A DNA stretch of 64,000 nt from an uncultured bacterium (GCA_905216025.1 CAJMSE010000005.1:100823-164822); one strand, 5' to 3'; counted from the stretch's first letter, positions 31,469 through 41,180 are shown. Program-made: numbers and translations. The notes: generated by a model not told the origin, from the letters alone.

Positions 31469-32926
31469 TCAGTTATCTTTCCAGTATGCCGGCGTGAAGA
31501 GCACGAGTACCGACATTATCTCTATACGTCCCATGAGCATCAGCAGCGAGCATATCCACTTGATGCTGTCAGGCAGTGAGCTCCACGACATCACCGGACC
31601 GATTTCCGTTCCGAGCGTCGGGCCTACGTTGCTCATGCAGCTCAGCGCTATCGTTATGGCGTTGGTGTTGTCTATCCCGACGGCAATCATCAGCGTGGCG
31701 GCAATCAGGCACATTATGACGTATGCCGTGAAGAATGCCAGCAGGGTGATTATCTTCGACTGCGGCACGCTCATCCCGTTGACCTTCACCGGCAGTACGG
31801 CGTTCGGGTGCAGTATGTGGCGGAACTCGTTGCGCAGTATCTTCAGCACCATCACGCCGCGGATGCACTTGAAGCCGCCGCTGGTCGACCCCGCGCACGA
31901 GCCTATGAACATGCACGAGCCAAGGATAACCCACGTTATGTGCGGCCATGCTCCGGCGTCGTCGTTGAACAGTCCCGTGGTCGTGATGAACGATATCACC
32001 TGGAAGAGGGCGCTCCTGAAGGCCCGTTCAAAGCCGTAGTCCATCCTCGCCATCAGCAGATACATTATCCACAGCGTCGCCACGGTGATTATTCCGATGT
32101 ACAGGCGGAACTCAGAGTTGCGCAGCATCTTGCCGAACTGCCCTTTGAACATCACCAGGTAGAGCAGCGTGAAGTTCAGTCCGGAAAGGAACTGGAACAG
32201 TATTCCGAGATATTCTATCGTCGGCGAGCCGAAGTATGCCGTGCTGTCGTCGTGCGTTGAGAATCCGCCCGTGGCCGTGGTCGACATCGAGTAGTTGACG
32301 CTGTCGAACCAGTCCATGCCCGCCGCCCAGAAAGAGAGCACGCAGGCGATGGTCAGCGCGAAGTAGATAGACCATATCCACTTGGCGTTGGTGCTCAGGC
32401 GGGGGTGCATCTTCGATCGCATGGGGCCCGTGGCCTCGGCTGCGAACACCTTGACGCTTCCTCCCACCATTGACGGCAGGATGGCAATGGTGAAGAACAC
32501 GATGCCCAGGCCGCCTATCCACTGCGTCAGCGAGCGCCAGAAGAGTATGCCGTGCGGCAGCCTCTCCACGCTGTCGAGTATGGTGGCGCCCGTCGTGGTG
32601 AACCCCGACATGGTCTCGAAATATGCGTCCGAGATGTTCGTTATGTATCCGCCGACCACGAACGGCAGCATGCCGAAGAAGCTGAACACCACCCACGTGG
32701 CCGTCACCACGAGGTAGGCGTCGCGCCGGCTCATGTTGTTCGAAGCGCCGGCGCTGAAGTATTTGAATATGAATCCGGCGCCCATCGTCGCCAGCATGGA
32801 TATCAGGAAGGCGATAATGTCGTCTTCCCGATAGTATAGCGACATCATCACGCAGCACAGCATGAAGCCGCTTTCGAGGAAGAGCAGCTGCCCGATAATC
32901 TTTGAGACGGTCCTGAAGTTTACCAT
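31469..32926 (-). CDS. trkH: Potassium uptake protein TrkH
   Basis: A 485-residue membrane protein with four M1-P-M2 repeats of the TrkH/KtrB type; selectivity-loop-like segments include GFTTTGATI, STTATGGFSTHD, FITTTGLFNDD and SNVGPTLGTEIGP. It moves K+ under control of the cytoplasmic TrkA ring. Its start overlaps the trkA stop by 7 bases, so the two are coupled. The closest promoter is upstream of dxs. Confidence 0.95.
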   Translation of the reverse strand: MVNFRTVSKIIGQLLFLESGFMLCCVMMSLYYREDDIIAFLISMLATMGAGFIFKYFSAGASNNMSRRDAYLVVTATWVVFSFFGMLPFVVGGYITNISDAYFETMSGFTTTGATILDSVERLPHGILFWRSLTQWIGGLGIVFFTIAILPSMVGGSVKVFAAEATGPMRSKMHPRLSTNAKWIWSIYFALTIACVLSFWAAGMDWFDSVNYSMSTTATGGFSTHDDSTAYFGSPTIEYLGILFQFLSGLNFTLLYLVMFKGQFGKMLRNSEFRLYIGIITVATLWIMYLLMARMDYGFERAFRSALFQVISFITTTGLFNDDAGAWPHITWVILGSCMFIGSCAGSTSGGFKCIRGVMVLKILRNEFRHILHPNAVLPVKVNGMSVPQSKIITLLAFFTAYVIMCLIAATLMIAVGIDNTNAITIALSCMSNVGPTLGTEIGPVMSWSSLPDSIKWICSLLMLMGRIEIMSVLVLFTPAYWKDN

Positions 32927-34278
32927 AGGGAGCTTGTCTTGAAATACTTTTCCACCTTCTTGAGGTTGTTCTCGTGGCAGAACACCATCACCGTGTCGCC
33001 CGCCTCGATCTGCGAGTTGCCGTTGACGAGCATGCCCACGTCGTTCCTCACGAGTCCGCCGATGGTCACTCCGAACGGCAGTCCGAGCGATTTCACCGGC
33101 TTCTTCGTCACCGGCGAGCCCTCGGCGGCCGTGAATTCGGCCACGTCGGAGTCTACCGTCATCAGCGCGCGCATGTTGTTGACGTCCGCATCAATCATCA
33201 TCTGGTATATGCGGCTTGCCGCAATGGTCTTCTTATTGATGATGGTGCCGATGTCGAGCTCCTCCGCCATGCTGACGTAGTCAAGGTTTTCCACCATGGC
33301 GATGGTCTTGTTGACGCCCAGTTTCTTTGCCGTCAGGCACGCCAGGATGTTTGTCTCGGCGTTGTCCGTCAGCGCCACGAAGGCCTGAGTGTTCCTGATG
33401 CCCTCCTCTTCGAGCAGTCCTATGTCGCGGCCGTCGCCGTGTATGACCATCGTGTCCGAGTCGTCGAGCAGCTGGTTCAGCCGTTCGCACCGGCGTTCGT
33501 CAATCTCTATTATCTTCACGTTCATGTTGTCGGGCGTCGTCAGGGCCGTCCTCACGGCCGTCTTGCCGCCTCCCATGATGATGACGTTTTTCACATCCTC
33601 GTAGTGTTCCTTGCCCACCATCTTGCGGATATAGGGCAGATACTCCTTCGTGGTCATCACGAAAGCAGTGTCGAGGTCGTGCAGCTCGTCGTTTCCGCCC
33701 GGTATCAGCGTCTCCGTGCCCCGCTTGATGGCCACGATGTGGTAGGGGTCGTCCGGTCCGCAGAGCTCCTTCAGCGGCCTGTTCAGTATCTCGCAGTTGG
33801 CGTGCATCTTGATGCCGAGCATGACGAGGGCTCCTCCGTGCACGTCCCACCGCTGTCGCACCCAGCTCAGCTTGAGGCCGTTGACGATGTCGACGGCAGC
33901 CAGCACCTCGGGATATATCAGCGAGTCGATGCCCATTCCCTTGAAAAACTGCTCCAGTTGCGGCGCGAGATATTCGTAGTTGTCAATCCTTGCCACTGTC
34001 TTGCGTGCTCCGAGCGAATGCGCGATGATGCAGGCGTTCATGTTGATGCTTTCCTCCGGGGTGACGCCGACGAACAGGTCGGCGTTCTGCACGCCGGCCT
34101 CCTTCTGTGTCCTGATGCTCGTGGGCGAGCCTTGGAGCGTCATTATGTCGCATTCGTTGTCGAGATTGCCGAACCGCGCCTCGTCCTCGTCGATGAGGGT
34201 GCAGTCCTGATGGTCTCTCGACAGCAGCCGCGAGAGGTGCGTGCCCACGGCACCGGCACCGGCAATGATTATCTTCAT
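32920..34278 (-). CDS. trkA: Trk system potassium transporter regulatory subunit TrkA
   Basis: A 452-residue cytoplasmic protein with two RCK modules: the first Rossmann loop GAGAVG at residues 7-12 with acidic LIDEDEARF, the second MGGGKTAVRTAL with IEIDERRCERLN, each followed by a TrkA_C domain. It binds NAD(H)/ATP and gates TrkH. The start overlaps the dxs stop by 4 bases and the end overlaps trkH, giving a dxs-trkA-trkH unit. Confidence 0.95.
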   Translation of the reverse strand: MKIIIAGAGAVGTHLSRLLSRDHQDCTLIDEDEARFGNLDNECDIMTLQGSPTSIRTQKEAGVQNADLFVGVTPEESINMNACIIAHSLGARKTVARIDNYEYLAPQLEQFFKGMGIDSLIYPEVLAAVDIVNGLKLSWVRQRWDVHGGALVMLGIKMHANCEILNRPLKELCGPDDPYHIVAIKRGTETLIPGGNDELHDLDTAFVMTTKEYLPYIRKMVGKEHYEDVKNVIIMGGGKTAVRTALTTPDNMNVKIIEIDERRCERLNQLLDDSDTMVIHGDGRDIGLLEEEGIRNTQAFVALTDNAETNILACLTAKKLGVNKTIAMVENLDYVSMAEELDIGTIINKKTIAASRIYQMMIDADVNNMRALMTVDSDVAEFTAAEGSPVTKKPVKSLGLPFGVTIGGLVRNDVGMLVNGNSQIEAGDTVMVFCHENNLKKVEKYFKTSSLW

Positions 34279-36182
34279 CTGGTTATTTCTTTTTTAATGC
34301 TGTCCTTGTCAATGCCCGCTATCTCCATGAGCTGCTGTACGGTGCCGTGCTCGATGAAGCTGTCGGGCAGTCCCATGCGGGTGATTTTGGGCGCATGGCC
34401 GTTGTCTGCCATCCACTCGAGCACCGCCGAGCCGAATCCTCCTGTTCTCGCGCCGTCCTCGACGGTTATCACCCTCGTGAACTTTGCGGCCACCTCTTCG
34501 AGCAGTGCCGTGTCGAGCGGCTTCACGAAGCGCATGTCGTAGTGCGCCACGGAGAGCTCGCCGTTCTCCCGTTCGGCCTCGGCGATGGCCTCGGCCGCCG
34601 TGTTTCCTATCGGGCCCACCGTCAGCACGGCCACGTCGCGGCCCTCTTTCAGCCGTCGTCCCGTGCCCACGGCAACCTCCTCGAGCGGGCAGCGCCAGTC
34701 GGCCAGCACGCCGTTGCCCCGCGGATATCTTATCACGAACGTGCCCTTGCCCGGCAGCTGTGCCGTATACATCAGCCTGCGCAGCTCGTGCTCGTTCATC
34801 GGCGATGCTATCGTGAGGTTTGGAATGGCGCGCAGGGCCACCATGTCGAATGCTCCGTGGTGCGTGGCACCGTCCTCGCCGACGAGTCCCGCCCTGTCGA
34901 GGCATATCACCACGGGCAGGTTCAGTATGGCCGCGTCGTGTATTATGTTGTCGTAAGCCCTCTGCGCGAATGCGCTGTAGATGTTGCAGAAGGGCTGCAG
35001 GCCCTCCTTCGCCATGCCTCCTGAGAAGGTCACGGCGTGCCCCTCGGCTATGCCCACGTCGAAGGTGCGGTCGGGCATGGCCTCCATCATGATGTTCATC
35101 GAGCATCCCGTGGGCATGGCCGGCGTCACCCCGACAATCTTCGGGTTGCGCTCGGCCAGTTCGAGCAGCGTGTGTCCGAACACGTCCTGATATTTCGGGG
35201 GCATGCCCGTCTTGTCGTTCACGATGCGCTTGCCTGTCGCCGGGTCAAACTTGCCAGGGGCGTGCCATATCGTGGCGGCCTTCTCGGCCGGCTCATATCC
35301 CTTGCCCTTCGTGGTGTGCAGGTGCAGCAGCTTCGGTCCTTTCATGTCCTTGAGCTGCCTCATGATGCGCACGAGCTCCTTCACGTTGTGCCCGTCGAAG
35401 GGTCCGAAATATCTGATGTTGAGGCCTTCGAATATGTTTTGCTGGTGACTGATGGCCGATTTGAGCGCATTTCCCAGTCTGATGATGCCGTTGCGGCGGT
35501 CGTCTTTGAGGTAGCCTTTGGCCCGGAGCCAGTTTCCCGCCTTGAAGCGCAGCGCGTTGTAGGTCTTGTTCGTGTTCAGTTCGAGCAGGTACTGCTTCAT
35601 TCCTCCCACGCTGCGGTCGATGCTCATGTTGTTGTCGTTGAGGATGATGAGCATGTCGTTGTCCGTCGACGACACGTTGTTGAGGCCCTCGAAGGCCAGT
35701 CCGCCGCTCATGGCGCCGTCGCCGATGACGGCGATGACGTGGTGCGGCTTCTCCGTTGCCGCCACGTTCAACTTCTCTGCCACGGCCATTCCGAGCGCTG
35801 CCGAGATGGAGTTGCTGGCGTGTCCGCATACGAACGTGTCGTATTCGCTTTCCATGGGCGAGGGGAACGGCATTATTCCGTGTAGCTTGCGGTTCGTGCA
35901 GAACCGCTCGCGGCGGCCTGTCAGTATCTTGTGGCCGTATGCCTGATGGCCCACGTCCCATACGATGCGGTCCTCGGGAGTGTCGAACACATAGTGCAGC
36001 GCCACCGTGATTTCCGCCACGCCGAGGCTCGACGCTAAGTGTCCGGGGTTCACCGACAGCTCTTCCACGATGTCTTTCCGCAGTTCCTCGCACACCTGCG
36101 GCAGTTGTTCGACGGTCAGTCTGCGCAGGTCTTCGGGGTATTTAATCCGGGCCAGCAGGCCCAATTCATTCTGTTCCACCAT
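34275..36182 (-). CDS. dxs: 1-deoxy-D-xylulose-5-phosphate synthase
   Basis: A 635-residue TPP-dependent enzyme making DXP from pyruvate and glyceraldehyde-3-P. NPGHLASSLGVAEIT near the N-terminus, TPP-binding GDGAMSGGLAFEGLNN with LNDNNMSID, and DRAGLVGEDGATHHGAFD in the transketolase-pyrimidine domain. DXP feeds both the MEP pathway (ispH in this window) and ThiG of the thi operon. First gene of the dxs-trkA-trkH unit. Confidence 0.97.
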   Translation of the reverse strand: MVEQNELGLLARIKYPEDLRRLTVEQLPQVCEELRKDIVEELSVNPGHLASSLGVAEITVALHYVFDTPEDRIVWDVGHQAYGHKILTGRRERFCTNRKLHGIMPFPSPMESEYDTFVCGHASNSISAALGMAVAEKLNVAATEKPHHVIAVIGDGAMSGGLAFEGLNNVSSTDNDMLIILNDNNMSIDRSVGGMKQYLLELNTNKTYNALRFKAGNWLRAKGYLKDDRRNGIIRLGNALKSAISHQQNIFEGLNIRYFGPFDGHNVKELVRIMRQLKDMKGPKLLHLHTTKGKGYEPAEKAATIWHAPGKFDPATGKRIVNDKTGMPPKYQDVFGHTLLELAERNPKIVGVTPAMPTGCSMNIMMEAMPDRTFDVGIAEGHAVTFSGGMAKEGLQPFCNIYSAFAQRAYDNIIHDAAILNLPVVICLDRAGLVGEDGATHHGAFDMVALRAIPNLTIASPMNEHELRRLMYTAQLPGKGTFVIRYPRGNGVLADWRCPLEEVAVGTGRRLKEGRDVAVLTVGPIGNTAAEAIAEAERENGELSVAHYDMRFVKPLDTALLEEVAAKFTRVITVEDGARTGGFGSAVLEWMADNGHAPKITRMGLPDSFIEHGTVQQLMEIAGIDKDSIKKEITR

Positions 36183-36205
36183 TACTTGCTGTATAGAATA
36201 CGGTG

Positions 36206-36213
36206 CAAAGGTA
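36206..36213 (-). promoter_or_regulatory. Promoter -7 element for dxs-trkA-trkH
   Basis: TACCTTTG on the minus strand, 24 bases before the dxs ATG. Confidence 0.65.
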
Positions 36214-36324
36214 CGCTTTTATTTTGAATTACTGCTGTCATTGGAAATAATTTCACATTGCGCGGCCGGACCGCCGCGCCCTTGCCGGCTGCTCCCGTCC
36301 GTGCGGCGGGTAGCTCCTGACGGT

Positions 36325-36475
36325 GCAGCGAGGCCGTTCTGACGGTGCGATCGGTTGCCCGTGACGGTGCGATCGGTTGCCCGCCGGTGTATCCTGCCCT
36401 CTTCCAAATGTGTCTTTGAGAGCTGTCAAAAGTGTTTTTGATAGCTGCGCCAAGCGTTTTTGATAGCTGCCGCAT
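36325..36475 (+). repeat. Modular intergenic repeat, copy B (family R1)
   Basis: Contains duplicated GTGCGATCGGTTGCCCG modules followed by GCTGTCAAAAGTGTTTTTGATAGCTG and a third related half-unit. Same orientation as copy A but diverged. It fills most of the 380-base gap between the divergent dxs and sulfatase genes; no coding frame is supported. Confidence 0.75.
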
Positions 36476-36496
36476 GGTTTTCTCCCGCATATTTAC

Positions 36497-36504
36497 TATC
36501 TTTG
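36497..36504 (+). promoter_or_regulatory. Promoter -7 element for the sulfatase
   Basis: TATCTTTG, about 60 bases before the ATG. Confidence 0.65.
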
Positions 36505-36562
36505 CAGATAACAAACAGATACTGAGGAACAAAATACAGGACAGCAAAAAACAGCCATACCG

Positions 36563-37981
36563 ATGAAAAGGAAATGCTTTAGACCAGGCCGGCTGATGGC
36601 CGCCATGGGACTCGTGCCTGCCGCTGCGCATGCCGACGGCAATCCGTCGGCCGCCACTCCCGACAGGCCCAACATCATATTCATACTTGCCGACGACATG
36701 GGCTACGGCGACCTTTCGTGCTTCGGCAGCAAGCACGTGAAGACGCCGAACATCGACCGCCTCTCGGCCACCGGCACGACGTTCACCCAGTGCTATGCCG
36801 GCAGCGGCATCTCGTCGCCCTCGCGCTGCGCGCTGATGACGGGCAAGAACACCGGAAACACCACCATACGCGACAACACGTGCACCGCGGGCGGGATACG
36901 CGGCATCAAGGTGTCGCCGAGGGGAGACACCACATACATCCGCCGCGCCAACCTGCTGCCCACAGACACCACGCTTGCTACGGTCGTGGGCTCGGCCGGA
37001 TACCGCACGTGCCTCGTCAACAAGTGGCACCTCGACGGCTACGACCCGCAGGCGGCGCCCCACCACCGCGGTTTCGACGAGTTCTACGGATGGACGATAA
37101 GCACCGTGCACTCAAACTCGCCCTACTACTATCCCTACTACCGCTTTGCCGGCGACAGCCTGATGCACATCGACGAGAACGCCCACGACCGCCACGTGAA
37201 GCACAACACCGACATCTCGACCGACGATGCGATAAAGTTCATCCGCCGCAACAGGGAGCGCCCGTTCTTCCTCTACCTTGCCTACGACGCCCCGCACGAA
37301 CCTTATATAATAGACGACACCTCATGGTATGACAGCCGTGACGACTGGTCGATGAACACCAAGCGCTATGCCGCCCTGATAACCCACATGGACGCGGCCA
37401 TAGGCCGGCTGCTCGACGAGCTCGACCGGACGGGCCTGCGTGAGAACACGATCGTCATCTTCGCGTCAGACAACGGCGCGGCCGTGCAGGCGCCGATAGC
37501 CGAGCTCAACTGCAACGCCGGCTTCCACGGCCGCAAGGGCCAGCTCTACGAGGGCGGCATCCGCGTGCCGCTGATTGTGAACCAGCCCGGCCGCGTGCCC
37601 GTGCAGAAGCTGAAGAACATCGTCTACTTCCCCGACATGATGCCCACATTCGCCGCCCTGACAGGCTCTGAGGCCTGCCTGCCGCAGAACATCAACGGCA
37701 TCAACATCCTGCCGCTCTTCTACGGCCGCGAGGTGGACACAGACAACCGCCTGCTCTACTGGGAGTTCACCGGCAAGCAGCGCGCCGCCCGCCGAGGCGA
37801 CTGGAAGTGCGTGACCGTCAAGCCCGGCCGCCCGCTCGAACTGTACAACCTCAAGGACGACCCCGAGGAGCGCAACAACCTGGCAGACAAGTACCCAGAC
37901 ATGGTGCGCCGGTTTGACGAAGAGATGAAGCAGATGCACCGCCCGACGCCCAACTGGCCGCTTCCGGGAGAGACGTTTTAA
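36563..37981 (+). CDS. Sulfatase, Ser-type (arylsulfatase family S1)
   Basis: A 472-residue exported sulfatase. Metal aspartates D44/D45-like in FILADDMGYGDLSCFG; the formylglycine motif is S84-S85-P86-S87-R88 (GISSPSRCALMTG), so the modified residue is serine and needs a radical-SAM anSME maturase encoded elsewhere. Later blocks: TCLVNKWHLDGY, FFLYLAYDAPHEPY, IVIFASDNGA and GRKGQLYEGGIRVPLI. It removes sulfate from glycans. An N-terminal signal region with a basic start ends around residue 24. It is a single-gene unit. Confidence 0.92.
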   Translation: MKRKCFRPGRLMAAMGLVPAAAHADGNPSAATPDRPNIIFILADDMGYGDLSCFGSKHVKTPNIDRLSATGTTFTQCYAGSGISSPSRCALMTGKNTGNTTIRDNTCTAGGIRGIKVSPRGDTTYIRRANLLPTDTTLATVVGSAGYRTCLVNKWHLDGYDPQAAPHHRGFDEFYGWTISTVHSNSPYYYPYYRFAGDSLMHIDENAHDRHVKHNTDISTDDAIKFIRRNRERPFFLYLAYDAPHEPYIIDDTSWYDSRDDWSMNTKRYAALITHMDAAIGRLLDELDRTGLRENTIVIFASDNGAAVQAPIAELNCNAGFHGRKGQLYEGGIRVPLIVNQPGRVPVQKLKNIVYFPDMMPTFAALTGSEACLPQNINGINILPLFYGREVDTDNRLLYWEFTGKQRAARRGDWKCVTVKPGRPLELYNLKDDPEERNNLADKYPDMVRRFDEEMKQMHRPTPNWPLPGETF

Positions 37982-38074
37982 ACCTGACGAGGACAAACAA
38001 CCGCCTGCGCGGTACGTTTGTCCTTGATTTTTAGACAAGCGTTCCTGTGCCTGCGCAGAGTAAAATGTTTTTAT

Positions 38075-38082
38075 TATCTTTG
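38075..38082 (+). promoter_or_regulatory. Promoter -7 element for the two-component pair
   Basis: TATCTTTG, 22 bases before the kinase ATG at 38105; places the start downstream of the open frame seen from 38018. Confidence 0.65.
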
Positions 38083-38104
38083 CATTTTAATTTCCAAAGA
38101 TGTG

Positions 38105-40108
38105 ATGAGAAGTATACTGTATGTGTCTTTCGTGCTCTTGTGCCTCATGGCGGGCTGTACCGGCAACGGCGGTTACGGCCGTCGCGGGGCTGACACGGAG
38201 CGCCGCCTCAAGGCCGTCAGCGAGTCGCTGGATGTCATGTCGCCGTCGGTGCTGCCGATGATTGTCGAGGGAATGGCCGCTGCCGAAGACAGTGCAGGGT
38301 GGTATGAGTTCTATGTAAGCCAGGCCAAATACTACTACCTGCTCCAGCAACCCGACTCCATGCTGCCCTATATACGCCGCACGCTCGCCTTTGCGGAGCG
38401 TCAGAAGCCGCAGCCGAGGATTCTCGGGATAAAGGCGCACGCACAGGAACTGATGGCAGACTACTACCAGATGTACCGCGCGAGCCAGCACGAGGTGATA
38501 CGCTACCGCACCATGGCCTACGGAAACATGATGCAGAGCGACGACAAGGACTTCCTCCCCGAGATATGCGCGAACATGGCCGACGTCTATGTGCAGCTCA
38601 ACGACATGGCCCAGGCCGCCTCGTGGTACCGCCGGGCGCTCTTTCTCGTCGACTCGCTGAGGCTTCCCGAGATAAAGAACGTCACCCTGTATCTCGGCCT
38701 TGCGAACATCTATACCCAGACGGGAGACTACGAATCGTCGCTGCGCTACTACCGCGAATGCGGCAGATACTATGACCGTATGCCGCTGAACATGCAGGCG
38801 TACTATCTCAACAACTTCGGAAACTACTACTATTTCCGCGGCGATTACGCTGCGGCGCTAAAGGTGTTCAAGCGTCTTGAGGCGCTTCTCGGCCGCTTCG
38901 GCGACACAGGGATGGACATCAGCGTGTGCCGCATAAACCTTGCAGACGTATACCTCAACCTCGGAGACACGGACCGCGCGCTGAGCTACGTGGAGCAGGC
39001 GGAGCGCTTCTTCATGGAGAAAGGGGTGACGGTGGGCGTCTATTACGCCCGTTCGATACGCATAGGAATCGCTGTCAGGCTCGGCCGCATCGGCGATGTA
39101 CCTGCCATCCTGGCCGCAGACACGCTCCCGGCGCCGCCCGATCCGTCGCTCGTATCCATACGTGCGAAGTACATGCAGCAGTATTATGAGGCGGCGGGCG
39201 ACTACCGCAGGGCATTCGAACACCTCAGGACAGACATGCGCAAGGCCGACTCTACGGAACTTGAGCGCAAGGGCATGCGGGCCTCCGAGATAATGCAGCG
39301 CCTGCGTGAAGACACCCTCAAGCTGCACCACGAGATAGAGATGAGGGCCAAGGACGGGGAACTGAGATACACATGGGGCTCGGCACTGGTTGTCGTCGTC
39401 GTGGCGCTGCTTGTGTTCCTGTGGCGAATATCGGTCCTGCGCCGACGCCGGCTGCAGACGGAGATGGACATGATGAGGCTCCGCTTAGACAACGCTCGCA
39501 ACAGGATGTCGCCCCACTTCATATTCAACGTGCTCAACAACTACATGAGTACGGTGGGAGAGAAGGAGCGCGAGGGGCTGATGACGCTCGTAAAGCTGAT
39601 AAGGGCCAATCTCGACATGTCGCGAAACATGTTCGTGAGCATCGCCGACGAGCTCGACTTCGTGCGCTATTACGTCGATGTGGAGAGGCAGATGCTCGGC
39701 GACGGATTCACGTTCACCGTTGACATGCCGGACGACAAGGCTGTCGCCGGGGCGGCCATACCGTCGATGTCGGTACAGATTCTTGTGGAAAACGCCATCA
39801 AGCACGGACTGAGGGGAATGCCGGGGCCGAAGAAACTCACGGTGAGGGTGTGCCCCGTGGAGGGCGGGACCGACATTTTCGTGACCGACAACGGCCATGG
39901 CTTCGACATACGGGAGGCCGGAACCGGAGGCACGCGGACAGGACTCGATATAATACGGCACACCATCCGCATAATAAACGGGAAGAAAAAGAATAACCTT
40001 ATGGAACTGTCGATATCCAACATACCCGGCAGCGACGGGATGACGGCCGGATGCGAGGCGAGGCTGCACATCCCCGACGGTATCCGGGAACCGGACGGAT
40101 GGATGTGA
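38105..40108 (+). CDS. LytS-type sensor histidine kinase with TPR sensor region
   Basis: A 667-residue kinase. A signal with lipobox-like LMAGC18 precedes about 380 residues of TPR-like helices (ADVYVQLNDMAQAASWYRRALF, ANIYTQTGDYESSLRYYRECG, ADVYLNLGDTDRALSYVEQAE). One TM helix (SALVVVVVALLVFLWRI) leads to a His_kinase domain with the phosphoacceptor in NRMSPHFIFNVLNNY and an ATPase domain (VENAIKHGL, VTDNGHGF). If the lipobox is used, the protein would be both lipidated and membrane-spanning, which is odd. The regulator gene follows 19 bases later. Confidence 0.9.
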   Translation: MRSILYVSFVLLCLMAGCTGNGGYGRRGADTERRLKAVSESLDVMSPSVLPMIVEGMAAAEDSAGWYEFYVSQAKYYYLLQQPDSMLPYIRRTLAFAERQKPQPRILGIKAHAQELMADYYQMYRASQHEVIRYRTMAYGNMMQSDDKDFLPEICANMADVYVQLNDMAQAASWYRRALFLVDSLRLPEIKNVTLYLGLANIYTQTGDYESSLRYYRECGRYYDRMPLNMQAYYLNNFGNYYYFRGDYAAALKVFKRLEALLGRFGDTGMDISVCRINLADVYLNLGDTDRALSYVEQAERFFMEKGVTVGVYYARSIRIGIAVRLGRIGDVPAILAADTLPAPPDPSLVSIRAKYMQQYYEAAGDYRRAFEHLRTDMRKADSTELERKGMRASEIMQRLREDTLKLHHEIEMRAKDGELRYTWGSALVVVVVALLVFLWRISVLRRRRLQTEMDMMRLRLDNARNRMSPHFIFNVLNNYMSTVGEKEREGLMTLVKLIRANLDMSRNMFVSIADELDFVRYYVDVERQMLGDGFTFTVDMPDDKAVAGAAIPSMSVQILVENAIKHGLRGMPGPKKLTVRVCPVEGGTDIFVTDNGHGFDIREAGTGGTRTGLDIIRHTIRIINGKKKNNLMELSISNIPGSDGMTAGCEARLHIPDGIREPDGWM

Positions 40109-40127
40109 CAGGATATGTGATTAATGT

Positions 40128-40871
40128 ATGAGAGCAATAATAGTAGATGACGACAAGCCGGCGATAGACCTGCTGGCAGAGGCACTTGCCGCATACCCCG
40201 ACATCGAACTGGTGGGCACGGCGCAGAAGGGGGCGAGCGGACTGAGACTTATGGAGGAGGTGCGGCCCGACGTGCTGTTCCTCGATGTGGAGATGCCGGA
40301 CATGTCGGGGCTTGACTTCCTTGAGGAGATTGGCCGCGGCAATGACGACTGTGCCGTGGTGATGTGCACGGCATACGAGAACTATATGCTGCCGGCATTC
40401 AGGTGCAGTGCCTTCGACTTCCTGCTGAAGCCTATCGACAGGAACGAGCTCGACATCGTCGTGCAGCGGCTGGTGGCCAACATGGAGAAACCGAAGAAGA
40501 AGCCGCAGGACGGTATCGGAAACGTGGATGACGATAACTTCATCTTCTATACCAACTCGGTTGACTTCCGGATGGTGAGAATCAAGGATATCGGCGTATT
40601 CCAATATAACCACGACATGCGCTTCTGGGAGGTCGTCGTGGCAGGCAGCAAGACGCCCATAAGGCTGAAGCGGAACGTCACCAACGACCGTCTGCTGTCG
40701 CTCGGCGACTGTTTCAGGCAGGTGAACCAGAAGTATATCATCAACATCAACTATCTCTTCGGCGTGCAGGACAACATCTGCCGCTTCTATCCGCCTTTCG
40801 ACTCGATAGACTATGTCAAGGTGGGGAGGTTCTTCAGGAGGCGCTTCATCGAGCAGTTCAACAAGTTCTGA
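40128..40871 (+). CDS. LytTR family response regulator
   Basis: A 247-residue regulator. Receiver domain with acidic VDDD (7-9), phosphoacceptor D53 in VLFLDVEMPDMSG, T in MCTAYEN and K in FLLKPID; a C-terminal LytTR DNA-binding domain (MVRIKDIGVFQYNHDMRFWEVV, LLSLGDCFRQVNQKYIININYL). It pairs with the upstream LytS-type kinase. Targets are unknown; LytTR regulators often bind paired direct repeats, which I did not locate. Confidence 0.94.
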   Translation: MRAIIVDDDKPAIDLLAEALAAYPDIELVGTAQKGASGLRLMEEVRPDVLFLDVEMPDMSGLDFLEEIGRGNDDCAVVMCTAYENYMLPAFRCSAFDFLLKPIDRNELDIVVQRLVANMEKPKKKPQDGIGNVDDDNFIFYTNSVDFRMVRIKDIGVFQYNHDMRFWEVVVAGSKTPIRLKRNVTNDRLLSLGDCFRQVNQKYIININYLFGVQDNICRFYPPFDSIDYVKVGRFFRRRFIEQFNKF

Positions 40872-41018
40872 CGCCGGGACGGATATGTGCCGGCACTGCT
40901 CAGCCTGCCTCCTTTTTGTTTGACAGGATATGCACGATTTTGTGCCGGATATCCCGCCATGCCCTGCAAATAGGCCCTGTGGCGCATGGCGGCTCTTGCA
41001 CCGCAGTGCGATAATGAC

Positions 41019-41026
41019 TATCTTTG
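41019..41026 (+). promoter_or_regulatory. Orphan promoter -7 element upstream of the eno 3' end
   Basis: TATCTTTG on the plus strand with no gene following; a hairpin ends about 150 bases later. Confidence 0.5.
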
Positions 41027-41032
41027 TATCCG

Positions 41033-41180
41033 GTTTCTGATTAATTAAAGGTGAATAGTACCATTGATTACAACAAGACACAATACAAGAACGATGACAA
41101 TATGAATAGATAAGGAAACCATAGTGCAAAAACGAAGTGTACGTGGGAAGGTCACAGGAGTGCGGCCTTCCCACTATTGT
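41033..41180 (+). ncRNA. Candidate small RNA or leader remnant
   Basis: From the orphan promoter to the hairpin GTGGGAAGG (41143-41151) / CCTTCCCAC (41166-41174) followed by TATTGTTT. Only tiny frames (ATGAATAGATAA and similar) are inside. The hairpin lies about 70 bases beyond the eno stop and may instead terminate eno from the other strand. The rest of the 371-base gap shows nothing. Confidence 0.3.

Noticed and set aside
36182..37111. Minus-strand frame spanning dxs promoter region and sulfatase start
   Set aside because: Runs through the R1 repeat and antisense of the sulfatase; no family features.
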